DNA of 64,000 nucleotides from positions 186,001 to 250,000 of the forward strand of contig JADKJT010000030.1 of NCBI GenBank assembly GCA_016720905.1. Direction: 5' to 3'. Of the stretch, positions 8,757-18,059 are shown in pieces. Numbering within the stretch: position 1 is the stretch's first letter; the number at the start of each line of letters is the position of its first letter. The notes under the pieces were generated by a model. It did no database searches and had not been told where the DNA came from. It worked only from the letters and a program-made list of their open reading frames with translations. Both the position numbers and the translations under genes were made by a program. The stretch is from Gemmatimonadaceae bacterium. GTDB taxonomy: Bacteria; Gemmatimonadota; Gemmatimonadetes; Gemmatimonadales; Gemmatimonadaceae.

Positions 8757-8924
8757 CAGTGCCTCTCCAGCGCGCAGCCTCATCGGGGTGGGGGACCCCT
8801 GTGTTCTGCGCGTCGCGGTGGTAAGTTCGTGGCGAATTCAAACGCGTGGTCGCGTTGGGTCGCCTGCAGGACGCCATAGAAGTATCCCGCCTCACTCCGC
8901 CTGTCCAGCGAATTGCGCATTTCC
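8757..8924. promoter_or_regulatory. Divergent intergenic region before the HupE-cytochrome/PQQ dehydrogenase operon
   Basis: About 170 bases lie between the NHL propeller (minus) and the HupE-cytochrome gene (plus). I see no clear -35/-10 pair and no strong ribosome site for the plus-strand gene. The promoters of both transcripts must lie here or overlap the coding starts. Confidence 0.35.
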
Positions 8925-10748
8925 ATGATCGATCGCGCGCTCCACCACGTCCGCAGTGTCTGGGGTCGCGTGCCACGCTGGCGCCGCGGCGCGCTGGTCG
9001 CGGGCGGCCTGTTGGTGGTCGCGCCGTCAACCCCGTGGGCCCACGAGATCCCTCGGCGCGTGGCCGTGCAGGCATTCGTCGTCAACAGCGGAACGGTGGT
9101 GCGGGTGCTGGTGCGGGTGCCGTTGGACGCGATGCGCGATGTGGAGTTTCCGATACGCGGTGCGGGATACCTCGACGTGGCGCGCGCCGACAGCACCTTG
9201 CGAGACGCAGCGCGTATTTGGGTGGCCGATGCGATCGATCTCGTCGCCAACGATGTCACCCTTCCCACGGGACGTCTCGCCGCCGTCCGCGCGTCATTGC
9301 CATCCGACCACGCGTTCGAGCGCTACGCCGACGCGCTCGCGTTGGTGCGCGGAGTGCCACTCGATGGCGCGATCGACATTCCCGTGCCGCAGGCCATGCT
9401 TGACGTGCTGCTCGAATACCCGGCCACCGAGCCCGATGCGCGGCTGGCCATCCGTGCACGCTTTGCCCATCTCGGCGTGCGCACGTCGACGGCGTTGCGC
9501 GCCGTGTTCGCGGATGGGACCGAGCGCGCCTATGTGTACGAGGGTGATGCCGGCTTGCTCCCACTCGATCCCAGCTGGTGGCATGCCGCCACGCGGTTCG
9601 TGGTGATGGGTGCCACTCATCTACTCGATGGCATCGACCACCTGCTGTTTCTGCTCTGCCTGATCCTGCCCGTGCGTCGCATCCGTCCGCTGGTGGGCAT
9701 TGTGACCGCTTTCACGGTGGCCCATTCCATGACCCTGGCGGCATCGGCGTTGGGGTACGCGCCCGACGCCTTGTGGTTCCCGCCGCTCGTGGAACTGCTG
9801 ATCGCCGCGTCGATCGTTTACATGGCCATCGAGAACATCGTTGGCGCGAAACTGGAACGGCGGTGGCTGGTGGCGTTCGGCTTCGGACTGGTGCACGGAT
9901 TCGGCTTCTCGTATGCGCTGCGGGAATCGCTGCAGTTTGCCGGCGCGCATTTGGTGACGGCGTTGGCGGCGTTCAACGTGGGCATTGAGTTGGGGCAACT
10001 GGCGGTGCTGATGGTCGCCGTACCGCTCTTGTCGTGGCTGTTCACACGCCGAGTGGCGGAAGGCCCCTGGCGTATCGTTATTTCCGTGCTGGTGGCGCAC
10101 ACGGCCTGGCATTGGATGACGTCACGGTTCGAGACGCTTCGCACGTATCACCTCAGCTGGCCCGCCATGGACGTGGCGCTGGCCATCACCCTCATTCGAT
10201 TGGCCATGGGATTACTCGTCGTCGGTGGCACTGCGTGGGCGCTGTCCGGATTCATGTCGCGCTGGACTGCGGTGCGTCCGCGGGGGTCGGCCCTGTTGCT
10301 GGCCCTGTGCGCGGGAACGATGCTGGCGGTCACCATGCTGCCGTCGGTGGGCGCGGCGCAGGACTCGGTGCGCACCACGATGACTGGTGTCTACACCGTC
10401 GAACAGGCCACCAAGGGCAAGGAAGTGTTCAATGGCGCGTGCGTTGGCTGCCATACCTCCGCGTCGCACAGCGGCGAGGAGTTTGCCAAACGGTGGGTGG
10501 GCAAGATGTTGTGGGAGTTCTACGATTATGTCAGTCGGCTGATGCCGGACGAGGCGCCCGGCGCGCTGTCGGAAGGAGAGTACCTGTCGGTGACGGCCTA
10601 CGTGCTCAAGCTCAACGGCATGCCCGCCGGATCGAGTGAGCTGAAGGCGGTTCCGGAGGACTTGAAAAGCATTCGTATTGACACCGTGCCGAACGGTGTG
10701 AACCAACGGTCGAGTGGTGGAAGCAGGCACGGCGCGCGCATCCGGTGA
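8925..10748 (+). CDS. HupE/UreJ membrane protein fused to a cytochrome c domain
   Basis: The protein is about 607 residues. After a signal sequence and an extracytoplasmic domain (about 30-205), a HupE/UreJ-type membrane domain follows. It has DGIDHLLFLLCLILP, TVAHSMTLAASALGY and FGLVHGFGFSYALRE, with His residues inside membrane segments typical of the family (metal permeases for Ni/Co or similar). After a last hydrophobic segment (ALLLALCAGTMLAV) comes a cytochrome c domain with CVGCH near residue 507 and a possible Met ligand in NGMPAG. The reading frame is continuous, so it is a true fusion. It lies 37 bases before the PQQ dehydrogenase and probably anchors or accepts electrons from it (inference). 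A TTG at 8913 is an alternative start. Confidence 0.85.
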   Translation: MIDRALHHVRSVWGRVPRWRRGALVAGGLLVVAPSTPWAHEIPRRVAVQAFVVNSGTVVRVLVRVPLDAMRDVEFPIRGAGYLDVARADSTLRDAARIWVADAIDLVANDVTLPTGRLAAVRASLPSDHAFERYADALALVRGVPLDGAIDIPVPQAMLDVLLEYPATEPDARLAIRARFAHLGVRTSTALRAVFADGTERAYVYEGDAGLLPLDPSWWHAATRFVVMGATHLLDGIDHLLFLLCLILPVRRIRPLVGIVTAFTVAHSMTLAASALGYAPDALWFPPLVELLIAASIVYMAIENIVGAKLERRWLVAFGFGLVHGFGFSYALRESLQFAGAHLVTALAAFNVGIELGQLAVLMVAVPLLSWLFTRRVAEGPWRIVISVLVAHTAWHWMTSRFETLRTYHLSWPAMDVALAITLIRLAMGLLVVGGTAWALSGFMSRWTAVRPRGSALLLALCAGTMLAVTMLPSVGAAQDSVRTTMTGVYTVEQATKGKEVFNGACVGCHTSASHSGEEFAKRWVGKMLWEFYDYVSRLMPDEAPGALSEGEYLSVTAYVLKLNGMPAGSSELKAVPEDLKSIRIDTVPNGVNQRSSGGSRHGARIR

Positions 10749-10785
10749 TGGCGCGGGACTACATCGCAGCATGAACGGAGAATCC

Positions 10786-12996
10786 ATGACGAAGCGATCA
10801 ACCAGGCGGGTGTTCGGGATGGTGTTGGCCGCCAGCGCGGTGGTAGTCGGTGCGCTGGGGGTCAATGCGGTGCGTTCGGTGGCCCAGGCCGGCAAGCCGC
10901 TGGTGCGTGGCAACGCGGTTGGCGAGTGGCGATACTGGGGGGCGGATGCGTGGAGTTCGCGCTACTCGCCGCTCGAACAAATCAACGCCAGCAACTTCGA
11001 TTCACTGAAAGTGGCGTGGACATGGAACGCGGGGGCGTTCGGCAAGGATGAGTACTACCGCGCCACGCCCCTGTATGCGAACGGTCGACTCTTCACCGTG
11101 GCCACGACCCGACGCAGCGCGATGGCGCTTGATCCCAGCACGGGCGAGACGTTGTGGATGTATCGGATGGAAGAGGGTATCCGGTGGCAGAAAGCGCCGC
11201 GACAGTATTCCGGCCGTGGTCTGTCGTACTGGACCGACGGACGCATTGAACGCGTGCTGGTCGTGACGCCGGGCTACCATCTGGTCTCACTCGATGCCAA
11301 GACCGGACGTCCCGATCCGCTGTTCGGGAAGAACGGTGTCGTCGACCTGATGGAAGGTCTCGGGTACCCGATGGTTCCGCTGGCTGTGGACGATTCCGGT
11401 CCGCTGATCATCAGCGATGCCGCGCCGATGCGTCAGGCCAAGCCGGGCGAGACCTGGGATCCCGTCAGGAAGATTGGCGCCGATGGCACGATCGGGATCG
11501 ACCCCAAGGCAGGCCAGATTGCCGCCAGTTCGCCGCCGATTGTAGTTGGCAACATGCTGGTCGTCGGCAACTCGTCGATTCACGGCTACTACCCGATTCG
11601 CGCGCACAACATTCCCGGGTTCATTCGCGGATTCGATATCCGCACGGGGCGTCAGGTCTGGAAGTTCAACCTCGTGCCGCAGCCGGGTGAATTCGGCGCG
11701 GACACCTGGAAGAATGGATCGAAGATTGGCACCAAGGGCGTCGGCAAGAATGACGCGTGGGCAACCTACTCGGCTGATCCGGAACTGGGACTGGTGTACA
11801 TCCCGGTGGGCATGCCGCTCATGGATGAATACGGCGGCCATCGACCCGGCAACAACCTGTTCGGCAACAGCATCGTAGCGCTTGATGCGAAGACCGGTGT
11901 GCGCAAATGGCACTTCCAGATGGTCCATCACGACATCTGGGATTACGACGCACCGATGGCGCCGAACCTGCTGGATATCACGGTCGACGGGAAACGTCGC
12001 AAGGCGATCGCACAGACCACCAAGCAAGGCTGGGTGTATACGTTTGATCGCGTGACCGGTGAACCGATCTGGCCGATGCCGGAAACGGCCGTGCTGCAGA
12101 GCGACGTCCCCGGCGAGATCTCATCGCCGACGCAGCCGATTCCGTCCAAGCCCGCACCGTACTCACAGCAGGGGCTCGTGGAAGCCGACCTCATTGATTA
12201 CACGCCGGCCATCAAGGATTCGGCGCTCAAGATGGCGAAGCGATGCCGTATGGGTCCGTACTTCATTCCGCCGGCGGCGGCCGATGGAAAGGGCAAGAGC
12301 GGTGTGCGGTGCACCTGGTATTCCCCCGGTGCGAGTGGTGGCGTGAACATCGACGGTGGGGCCGCCGTCGATCCCGAAACCGGCACGCTGTTCGTGGCGT
12401 CGATCACCGGGATGAGCACGGCGCAGGTGCAGAAAGATCCGTGCTCCGAATTCGACTACAGCTCGGTGCGCGACAGTTGCGGATTGCCGGGTGCCTTGCC
12501 AGCCCCGCCGGGCTACGTCAAGCCAGCCAGTGGCGATCGTGGCGGGGACTTCGGCGCGCGCTCGGCGGGCTCAATGCTGGGTGGCGTGTCCATCGTCAAA
12601 CCCAAGCCCTACGGCGGCATCACCGCGTACAACATGAACACCGGCGACAAGGGTTGGTGGATCCCGAATGGCGGCATGCAGAAGATCACCAGTCGTGATC
12701 CGCTGTTTGCCGGCGTCACGCTGCCTGATCAAGGCGCGCGTGGTCAGGCGCAGGCGATCACCACCAAGACGCTGATGATCTACGGCACCGGTCGGGGCGG
12801 CGGACCGCCGGGTTCGCCGGCCACGCTGTATGCGGTGGACAAGGCCACGGGCAAACAGGTGGGTGCGCTCAAGATTGACTCGCGCACCACGGCCGTGCCG
12901 ATGACGTTCATGCATATGGGACGGCAGTACATCGTGTTTGCAACGGGTGCGGAGGAGAGCACCGGACTGACGGCGTTGGTGTTGCCGAGAAAGTAA
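10786..12996 (+). CDS. PQQ-dependent dehydrogenase (quinoprotein)
   Basis: The ATG at 10786 has GGAG six bases upstream and gives 736 residues; another ATG at 10771 lacks this spacing. A signal peptide (GMVLAASAVVVGALGVNAV) is followed by an eight-bladed quinoprotein propeller. The N-terminal EWRYWGADAWSSRYSPLEQI is the usual opening of soluble quinoprotein glucose/alcohol dehydrogenases. Blade motifs include ALDAKTGVRKWHFQMVHHDIWDYD, TKQGWVYTFDRVTGEPIWP and GGAAVDPETGTLFVASI. The family oxidises alcohols or sugars in the periplasm and passes electrons to cytochrome c or quinone. The substrate cannot be read from the sequence. The cytochrome in the preceding fusion gene is the obvious acceptor. 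Confidence 0.9.
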   Translation: MTKRSTRRVFGMVLAASAVVVGALGVNAVRSVAQAGKPLVRGNAVGEWRYWGADAWSSRYSPLEQINASNFDSLKVAWTWNAGAFGKDEYYRATPLYANGRLFTVATTRRSAMALDPSTGETLWMYRMEEGIRWQKAPRQYSGRGLSYWTDGRIERVLVVTPGYHLVSLDAKTGRPDPLFGKNGVVDLMEGLGYPMVPLAVDDSGPLIISDAAPMRQAKPGETWDPVRKIGADGTIGIDPKAGQIAASSPPIVVGNMLVVGNSSIHGYYPIRAHNIPGFIRGFDIRTGRQVWKFNLVPQPGEFGADTWKNGSKIGTKGVGKNDAWATYSADPELGLVYIPVGMPLMDEYGGHRPGNNLFGNSIVALDAKTGVRKWHFQMVHHDIWDYDAPMAPNLLDITVDGKRRKAIAQTTKQGWVYTFDRVTGEPIWPMPETAVLQSDVPGEISSPTQPIPSKPAPYSQQGLVEADLIDYTPAIKDSALKMAKRCRMGPYFIPPAAADGKGKSGVRCTWYSPGASGGVNIDGGAAVDPETGTLFVASITGMSTAQVQKDPCSEFDYSSVRDSCGLPGALPAPPGYVKPASGDRGGDFGARSAGSMLGGVSIVKPKPYGGITAYNMNTGDKGWWIPNGGMQKITSRDPLFAGVTLPDQGARGQAQAITTKTLMIYGTGRGGGPPGSPATLYAVDKATGKQVGALKIDSRTTAVPMTFMHMGRQYIVFATGAEESTGLTALVLPRK

Positions 12997-13004
12997 GACG
13001 CCGT

Positions 13005-13069
13005 GAACCGCGAAGTACGCGAAGGTCGCTAAGGATTTGACTTAGCGACCTTCGCGCACTTCGCGGTTC
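13005..13069. terminator. Long near-perfect inverted repeat between convergent genes
   Basis: Two 29-base arms (13005-13033 and 13041-13069) pair with one mismatch around a 7-base loop, GATTTGA. The arms contain repeated CGCGAAG/GCGAAGG blocks. The position between a plus-strand and a minus-strand gene end fits a bidirectional terminator. There is no long T run, so it might instead be a dispersed palindromic repeat. Confidence 0.8.
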
Positions 13070-13100
13070 AATATCCTGCACCGATCAGGAATGGCTTGAA

Positions 13101-14171
13101 CTAGTTCTTTCGCTCGTACCGCTTGAGCGCCTTCTGCCCCACCTCGGCCCCGTAAATGTGGCCCGCGGCATCCACCGCCACCCCTTCCGCGGAACTCGTG
13201 CTCGGCGCCTTCTCGTCCGGGTCGGGAATGAACGCCGTCACCTTGCCGTCGCGCGCACTGCCAATGCGAATCCCGCGCTTCCACGCACTGTGCGGCGGCG
13301 CCACCGAGCCTGATTCCGAGTCGGCGACATACAGCATGTCGTTCTTGTCGATGTAGAGGCCGCTGGGGCGACTGAACTGATACCACGTGTCCAGCAGCGT
13401 GAAGTTCTGGTCCATGATCATGATGCGATCGTTGCCGCGATCACCCACGAACAACCGGCCGCGCGAATCGAAGGCGAGGGCATGCGGCTGATCGAGATCG
13501 GTGGGCCCTTTGCCAAACGTCCCCCACGTCTTCAGCAGTTTGCCCGCCTTGTCGAATTTGAACAGGCGCGCGTTCGATCCGGCGCGCGAGGCATGACCTT
13601 CCGCCACGAAAATATCGCCGTTGGGCGCCGTCACGATGTCATTCGGCATCCAGAAGTACGCGCTGTCGCGACCGCCACCGGCTGCGCCCAGCGTCATCAG
13701 CAGCTTGCCATTGGGACTGAACTTGAAAATCTGATGACCGCGCGGTGGGGCCGGTGCCGCACCGGCCGCCGGTGCGCCACCGGTGCATGTGCAGTCTGTC
13801 ACCCACACGTTGCCGTCGCGATCCACGTGAATGCCATGTGGCGACATCAGCAGGCCTTCTCCAAACGCCTTCACCATCGCGCCGGACGCATCGAACTTGT
13901 ACACGGACGGCAGCGACGACGTGGCACAACTGTTGGCGCCACATCGTTCGGCCACCCAGATACTCTTACCGTCCTTGTCAATGTCCACCGCGCTGGTGGA
14001 ACCCCACGCCCGTCCCTCGGGCAGTTTGGCCCAGCCGACGATTGTACGATACGGATTGGGGGCGTCGTTGAGCGGTGTTGGCGTCTGCCCGGCAAGCGGC
14101 GGAGCAATCGCCAGCAGGGTGAACAGCAGGGAATTCCGAACGGATATGTGTGTGGTGCCACGCATGGTCAT
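13101..14171 (-). CDS. Exported NHL-repeat propeller protein
   Basis: The start at 14171 (MTMRG) is chosen because the signal peptide RNSLLFTLLAIAPPLAGQ follows directly; the much longer open frame upstream overlaps the MATE gene and lacks family similarity. The protein has 356 residues with NHL blades such as GAMVKAFGEGLLMSPHGIHV, GNVWVTDCTC, LDQPHALAFDSRGRLFVGDR and GLYIDKNDMLYVADSESG. A disulfide-capable CTCT stretch and a Gly/Ala/Pro loop lie in the middle. The role is unknown, probably a periplasmic binding or hydrolytic propeller. It faces the PQQ dehydrogenase across the long inverted repeat. Confidence 0.82.
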   Translation of the reverse strand: MTMRGTTHISVRNSLLFTLLAIAPPLAGQTPTPLNDAPNPYRTIVGWAKLPEGRAWGSTSAVDIDKDGKSIWVAERCGANSCATSSLPSVYKFDASGAMVKAFGEGLLMSPHGIHVDRDGNVWVTDCTCTGGAPAAGAAPAPPRGHQIFKFSPNGKLLMTLGAAGGGRDSAYFWMPNDIVTAPNGDIFVAEGHASRAGSNARLFKFDKAGKLLKTWGTFGKGPTDLDQPHALAFDSRGRLFVGDRGNDRIMIMDQNFTLLDTWYQFSRPSGLYIDKNDMLYVADSESGSVAPPHSAWKRGIRIGSARDGKVTAFIPDPDEKAPSTSSAEGVAVDAAGHIYGAEVGQKALKRYERKN

Positions 14172-14333
14172 CGGGGAAGGGCGACAGGATGACGGGAGGA
14201 GCAGGGAGAGGCTATCCATACAGGGCCGCGTCGGCCACCCGCAGGCAACACCCGTTCGGCTGCCCACGAAAAGCGACTTGTGCGAAGTGGCGCCCGCCCT
14301 GATCGTTCGGAACCTCAAATCCAGGCCTGCGTA

Positions 14334-15692
14334 TTGAAGGACCTCACCTCCGGTTCGATTCCGAATCACATCGTCCGCCTGGCCATCCCCATGGCGGCCG
14401 GCATGATTTTCCAGACGCTGTACTATCTGGTGGATCTGTATTTCGTGGCCCGGCTCGGTGACGCAGCCGTAGCCGGGGTGAGCGCCGCCGGCAACGTTCA
14501 GTTTATTGTCATGGCGCTCACACAAGTGCTTGGTGTCGGCACCATGGCGTTGATCGCGCATGCGGTCGGCCGCCGCGATCAGGACGACGCGAATCTGGTG
14601 TTCAATCAGAGCACGCTGATGGCGGCTGTGTGCGGCGTCTCCGTGCTGATCGGCGGTCTGCTGTTCTGCCGACGATACATGCTGGCGGTCGGCGCCGACG
14701 CGGCCACCGTGGAGGCGGGCACGCAGTACCTGAGGGCCTTCGTGCCCGGACTGGCGCTGCAATTCGCACTGATCTCCATGGGGTCGGCCCTTCGCGGCAC
14801 CGGCATTGTCAAACCGACGATGCTGGTGCAGATCGTCACGGTCGTGATGAACATCGTGCTCGCGCCCGTCCTGATCGCCGGGTGGGGGACGGGCCGACCA
14901 TTGGGCCCTGCGGGGGCCGGACTGGCCAGCTCACTGGCCATCGGGACGGGCGTCGTGATGATGACCACGTACTTCCTGCGTCTCGAGCACTATGTCGGGT
15001 TCAAGTCGCATCTGCTGCGGTTTCGCGGCGACGTGATGCGACGTGTCCTGAAGATCGGCGTTCCGCCAGGCGGTGAGTTTGCCTTGATGTTCATGTACAC
15101 GGCGGTGGTGTACTACGTGATTCGCGACTTCGGGGCGCCGGCGCAGGCGGGCTATGGCATCGGGTCGCGCGTAATGCAGGCGATCTTCATGCCGGTGATG
15201 GCCGTGGCGTTCTCCGCCGCGCCGCTGGCTGGTCAGAACGTTGGTGCCGGACGCATGGATCGGGTGCGCGACACGTTTCGCTGGGCTGCCATCATCGGCT
15301 GCGTGCCCATGGCCGTGCTCACGCTGCTCTGTCAGATCCGACCCGAGTGGCCAATCGGCATCTTCACGAAGGAGGCCGCCGTGGTGGCCGTGGGCGCGGA
15401 GTTTCTGCGCGTGATTTCCTGGAACTTCGTTGCCACCGGACTGATTTTCACGGCCTCGGGGATGTTTCAGGCGTTGGGGAATACCATCCCATCACTGATC
15501 AGCAGCTTTTCCCGCATGCTGACGTTTGCCTTGCCGGCGCTGTGGATGTCCACGCGCGCCGGGTTCGGACTTCGACAGGTGTGGCTGTTGTCGGTCGCCA
15601 CGGTCTCCGTGCAGGCCGTACTCAGCATTTTGATGCTGTTGCGCGAGTTGCGAAAGCGAGGGGCGCCGCGCCCGGTGCTCAGCACGGCCTGA
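14334..15692 (+). CDS. MATE family efflux transporter
   Basis: The protein has about 452 residues and twelve predicted membrane segments. It opens with KDLTSGSIPNHIVRLAIPMA and FQTLYYLVDLYFVARLGD, the typical first helix of bacterial MatE (NorM/DinF-like) drug/cation antiporters, and has two homologous halves. The TTG at 14334 places the start exactly where relatives begin; a GTG at 14280 in the same frame is the alternative. No substrate can be assigned. It diverges from the NHL gene and is one of two MATE genes in the window. Confidence 0.85.
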   Translation: MKDLTSGSIPNHIVRLAIPMAAGMIFQTLYYLVDLYFVARLGDAAVAGVSAAGNVQFIVMALTQVLGVGTMALIAHAVGRRDQDDANLVFNQSTLMAAVCGVSVLIGGLLFCRRYMLAVGADAATVEAGTQYLRAFVPGLALQFALISMGSALRGTGIVKPTMLVQIVTVVMNIVLAPVLIAGWGTGRPLGPAGAGLASSLAIGTGVVMMTTYFLRLEHYVGFKSHLLRFRGDVMRRVLKIGVPPGGEFALMFMYTAVVYYVIRDFGAPAQAGYGIGSRVMQAIFMPVMAVAFSAAPLAGQNVGAGRMDRVRDTFRWAAIIGCVPMAVLTLLCQIRPEWPIGIFTKEAAVVAVGAEFLRVISWNFVATGLIFTASGMFQALGNTIPSLISSFSRMLTFALPALWMSTRAGFGLRQVWLLSVATVSVQAVLSILMLLRELRKRGAPRPVLSTA

Positions 15693-15707
15693 CGCAGTGT
15701 GCGCGAA

Positions 15708-16241
15708 CTACTCCACGCGCCAGACGCGGTTCCAACCGTCGGCAAACGCGTAGCAACGGCATCCGCCAATCCACCGCGCGCGAATCGCCTGCTGACGTTC
15801 GAGACACGTGCCGAGGCCGTTGCAGACCACATCGGTGACAAGCAGATCGCGCCAGGCCTGCACCGGTGTGACTCGTGGGTCAGGAATCCATCGAGGTCGT
15901 TCTGCGGTGGGGAGCCACGTGGGCATGGGCAAGTCGGACCGCCTCCCGGTGGTGCCAGTGGCGACGACCACTCCTGCCTGCGAACGAGGCGCGTCGGCGA
16001 CTGCGAAACGAAGGTGACCCGCCTGACGCGGCGCAATCGCGGCGTTGGTGGGCGACGACAACGGCCGCGTACGCAGTCCGCCAATCGGAACCGCTGTCGG
16101 TGCGGCCGGTCCGATCGCATTCGGCGAGACGGTGCCCACCAGCGGCGTGGGCCGCTGGGCCACTGCCGGCGTCGGTGCCGCCGTGGCGAGCGCAACGACG
16201 CACACGATACGCCGTGTGCGCTGGCAGATGGAAACCGGCAC
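15708..16241 (-). CDS. Small exported protein of unknown function with a Cys-rich C-terminus
   Basis: A GTG at 16241 has AAGGAG seven bases upstream. The 177-residue product begins with a signal peptide (RRIVCVVALATAAPTPAVAQ). The middle is low in complexity; the C-terminal 50 residues look folded (VQAWRDLLVTDVVCNGLGTC, then WIGGCRCYAFADGWNRVW), with four closely spaced cysteines that could form disulfides. I recognise no family. It is convergent with the MATE gene and divergent, by only 66 bases, from the deacylase gene. Confidence 0.65.
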   Translation of the reverse strand: MPVSICQRTRRIVCVVALATAAPTPAVAQRPTPLVGTVSPNAIGPAAPTAVPIGGLRTRPLSSPTNAAIAPRQAGHLRFAVADAPRSQAGVVVATGTTGRRSDLPMPTWLPTAERPRWIPDPRVTPVQAWRDLLVTDVVCNGLGTCLERQQAIRARWIGGCRCYAFADGWNRVWRVE

Positions 16242-16307
16242 GAGACGACTCCTTGTGAACAGGCGGGTAACGTCGGATTGTATGACCGGACCCCTATCCA
16301 TACCCTC

Positions 16308-18059
16308 ATGAAGCTATCCTCGATGCCCCACCGTCCGCACCGTTTCCGTGGTGGCCCTGTGCTTGCGCTGCTGGTAGTGCTTGGGGCGTGCGATCGCCAG
16401 GCGGTCGAGCGCGTCAGCACGGCCACCTACGACGTAGTGATTGCCAACGCCCGCATCATGGATGGCACGGGCAATCCGTGGTACGACGGAGACGTGGGTA
16501 TTCGCGGCGATCGTATCGCCACCGTCGCGCCGCGCGGGGCGCTGGCCACCGCCCCTGCCACGGAGCGCGTGGATGCGGCCGGACTCGTGCTGTCTCCCGG
16601 TTTCATCGACATCCAGGCGCACAGTTGGAACCAGCTGTTGTTTGCCGACGGGCGCGTCATCGGCAAAGTGGCCCAGGGGGTCACCTCGGAGATCCTCGGC
16701 GAAGCGACAACGCCGGCGCCGTCAAACGAGCGGATTGACTCGCTGTACATGGGCGGCGACCCCGACGACGCCTTGATGCTGGCACGTGTGCCGCAGTTCC
16801 GCGGCACCCACGGCTTCGGGACGTGGCTTGACTCGATGCAAGCGCACGGCAACGCCGTCAACGTCGGCAGCTATCTGGGGGCCACGACCGTGCGCGCGTA
16901 TGCCATGGGCCAACGCGAAGGCAATGCATCACCCGCGGAACAGGACACCATGCGCGCGGTGGTGGTCAACGCGATGCGGGACGGCGCGTTCGGTATTTCG
17001 AGCGCGTTGATCTATCCGCCAGGTTCGTATGCGGCGACGGCGGAACTGATCGAAAATGCCAAGGCCATGGCGCCGCTGCACGGAACCTATATCACCCACA
17101 TTCGCTCGGAAGAAAACGAATTGTTGCCCGCCATGGACGAGGCCATCCGCATCGGCAAGGACGGCGGTGTTCCGGTGGTGATCTACCACTTCAAGGCGAG
17201 CGGGCGCGTCAATTGGCCCCTCGCCGGACCGGCCATCGCGAAGATCGATTCAGCGCGCGCGGCCGGGCAGGACGTGAAGGCGACCATGTATACCTATCCC
17301 GCCTCAGGCAACAACCTTTCGTCGTGCATTCCCGGGTGGGTACATGCCGATGGCCGGTTGCTGGACCGACTGCGCGATACGTCGCTGCGCGCGCGCATCA
17401 AGCGCGAAATGGCCGACCAGACGCCAACGGCGCCGGCGCTCTGTCAGCAGAATCCGCCCAACGCCTATCAGATTGCGGGATTCAAGAAACCTGAGTGGAA
17501 GCGTTTCGAGGGGCTCCGCCTTGATGCCATCGCCACGGCGCTGGGGCTCGACTGGACGGACGCCGTCATCCAACTCACCCTCGGCGAATCCAATGTGCTG
17601 GGCAAGGTGTCCTTCGCCATGTCGGACGACAATGTGGCGCGCATGCTCAGCCGGCCATGGGTGGTGGTCGGCAGCGACGCCGGGGGATACGATCCCGACA
17701 CGACAACGGCATTGGTGCATCCGCGGTCGTACGGCGCGTTCGCTCGCATGCTCGGCAAGTACGCGCGCGACGAATCACTGTTCACATTGGAAGAGGCCGT
17801 ACGGAAAATGACCTGGTCCACCGCGCAGATTCTCGGACTGCGGGATCGTGGCTTGGTGAAGGAAGGCATGTTTGCCGACTTGGTGATCTTCAATCCGACC
17901 ACCGTCAGTGATCGGGCGACGTTTTCGGCGCCACATCAATTGGCGACCGGCGTTCGTGACGTGTTTGTGAACGGTGTCGCCGTGTGGAAGAACGGAAAGC
18001 ATACCGGTGCGAAACCGGGACGCGCCCTGCGCGGTGCTGGCTACGTGGGGACGCGCTGA
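16308..18059 (+). CDS. N-acyl-D-amino-acid deacylase family lipoprotein
   Basis: The ATG at 16308 gives 583 residues, with a lipobox (VLALLVVLGAC) for outer-membrane or periplasmic anchoring. The amidohydrolase fold is clear: NARIMDGTGNPWYDGDVGI at the start, LSPGFIDIQAHSW after the first strand, and GTYITHIRSEENELLPAM. VVIYHFKASGRVNW and the C-terminal GMFADLVIFNPTTVSDRATF follow. The usual HxH of amidohydrolases is QAH here, as is common in this D-aminoacylase subfamily. The enzyme probably removes acyl groups from D-amino acids such as those released from peptidoglycan. The stop overlaps the next start (TGATG). Confidence 0.87.
   Translation: MKLSSMPHRPHRFRGGPVLALLVVLGACDRQAVERVSTATYDVVIANARIMDGTGNPWYDGDVGIRGDRIATVAPRGALATAPATERVDAAGLVLSPGFIDIQAHSWNQLLFADGRVIGKVAQGVTSEILGEATTPAPSNERIDSLYMGGDPDDALMLARVPQFRGTHGFGTWLDSMQAHGNAVNVGSYLGATTVRAYAMGQREGNASPAEQDTMRAVVVNAMRDGAFGISSALIYPPGSYAATAELIENAKAMAPLHGTYITHIRSEENELLPAMDEAIRIGKDGGVPVVIYHFKASGRVNWPLAGPAIAKIDSARAAGQDVKATMYTYPASGNNLSSCIPGWVHADGRLLDRLRDTSLRARIKREMADQTPTAPALCQQNPPNAYQIAGFKKPEWKRFEGLRLDAIATALGLDWTDAVIQLTLGESNVLGKVSFAMSDDNVARMLSRPWVVVGSDAGGYDPDTTTALVHPRSYGAFARMLGKYARDESLFTLEEAVRKMTWSTAQILGLRDRGLVKEGMFADLVIFNPTTVSDRATFSAPHQLATGVRDVFVNGVAVWKNGKHTGAKPGRALRGAGYVGTR

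Noticed and set aside
14172..14762. N-terminal extension of the NHL protein at 13101-14171
   Set aside because: The open frame runs antisense through the MATE gene, and its residues lack any propeller pattern; a signal peptide begins at 14171.
15692..16308. Plus-strand N-terminal extension of the deacylase
   Set aside because: It overlaps a minus-strand gene with a good ribosome site and signal peptide, and the deacylase has its own lipobox at 16308.
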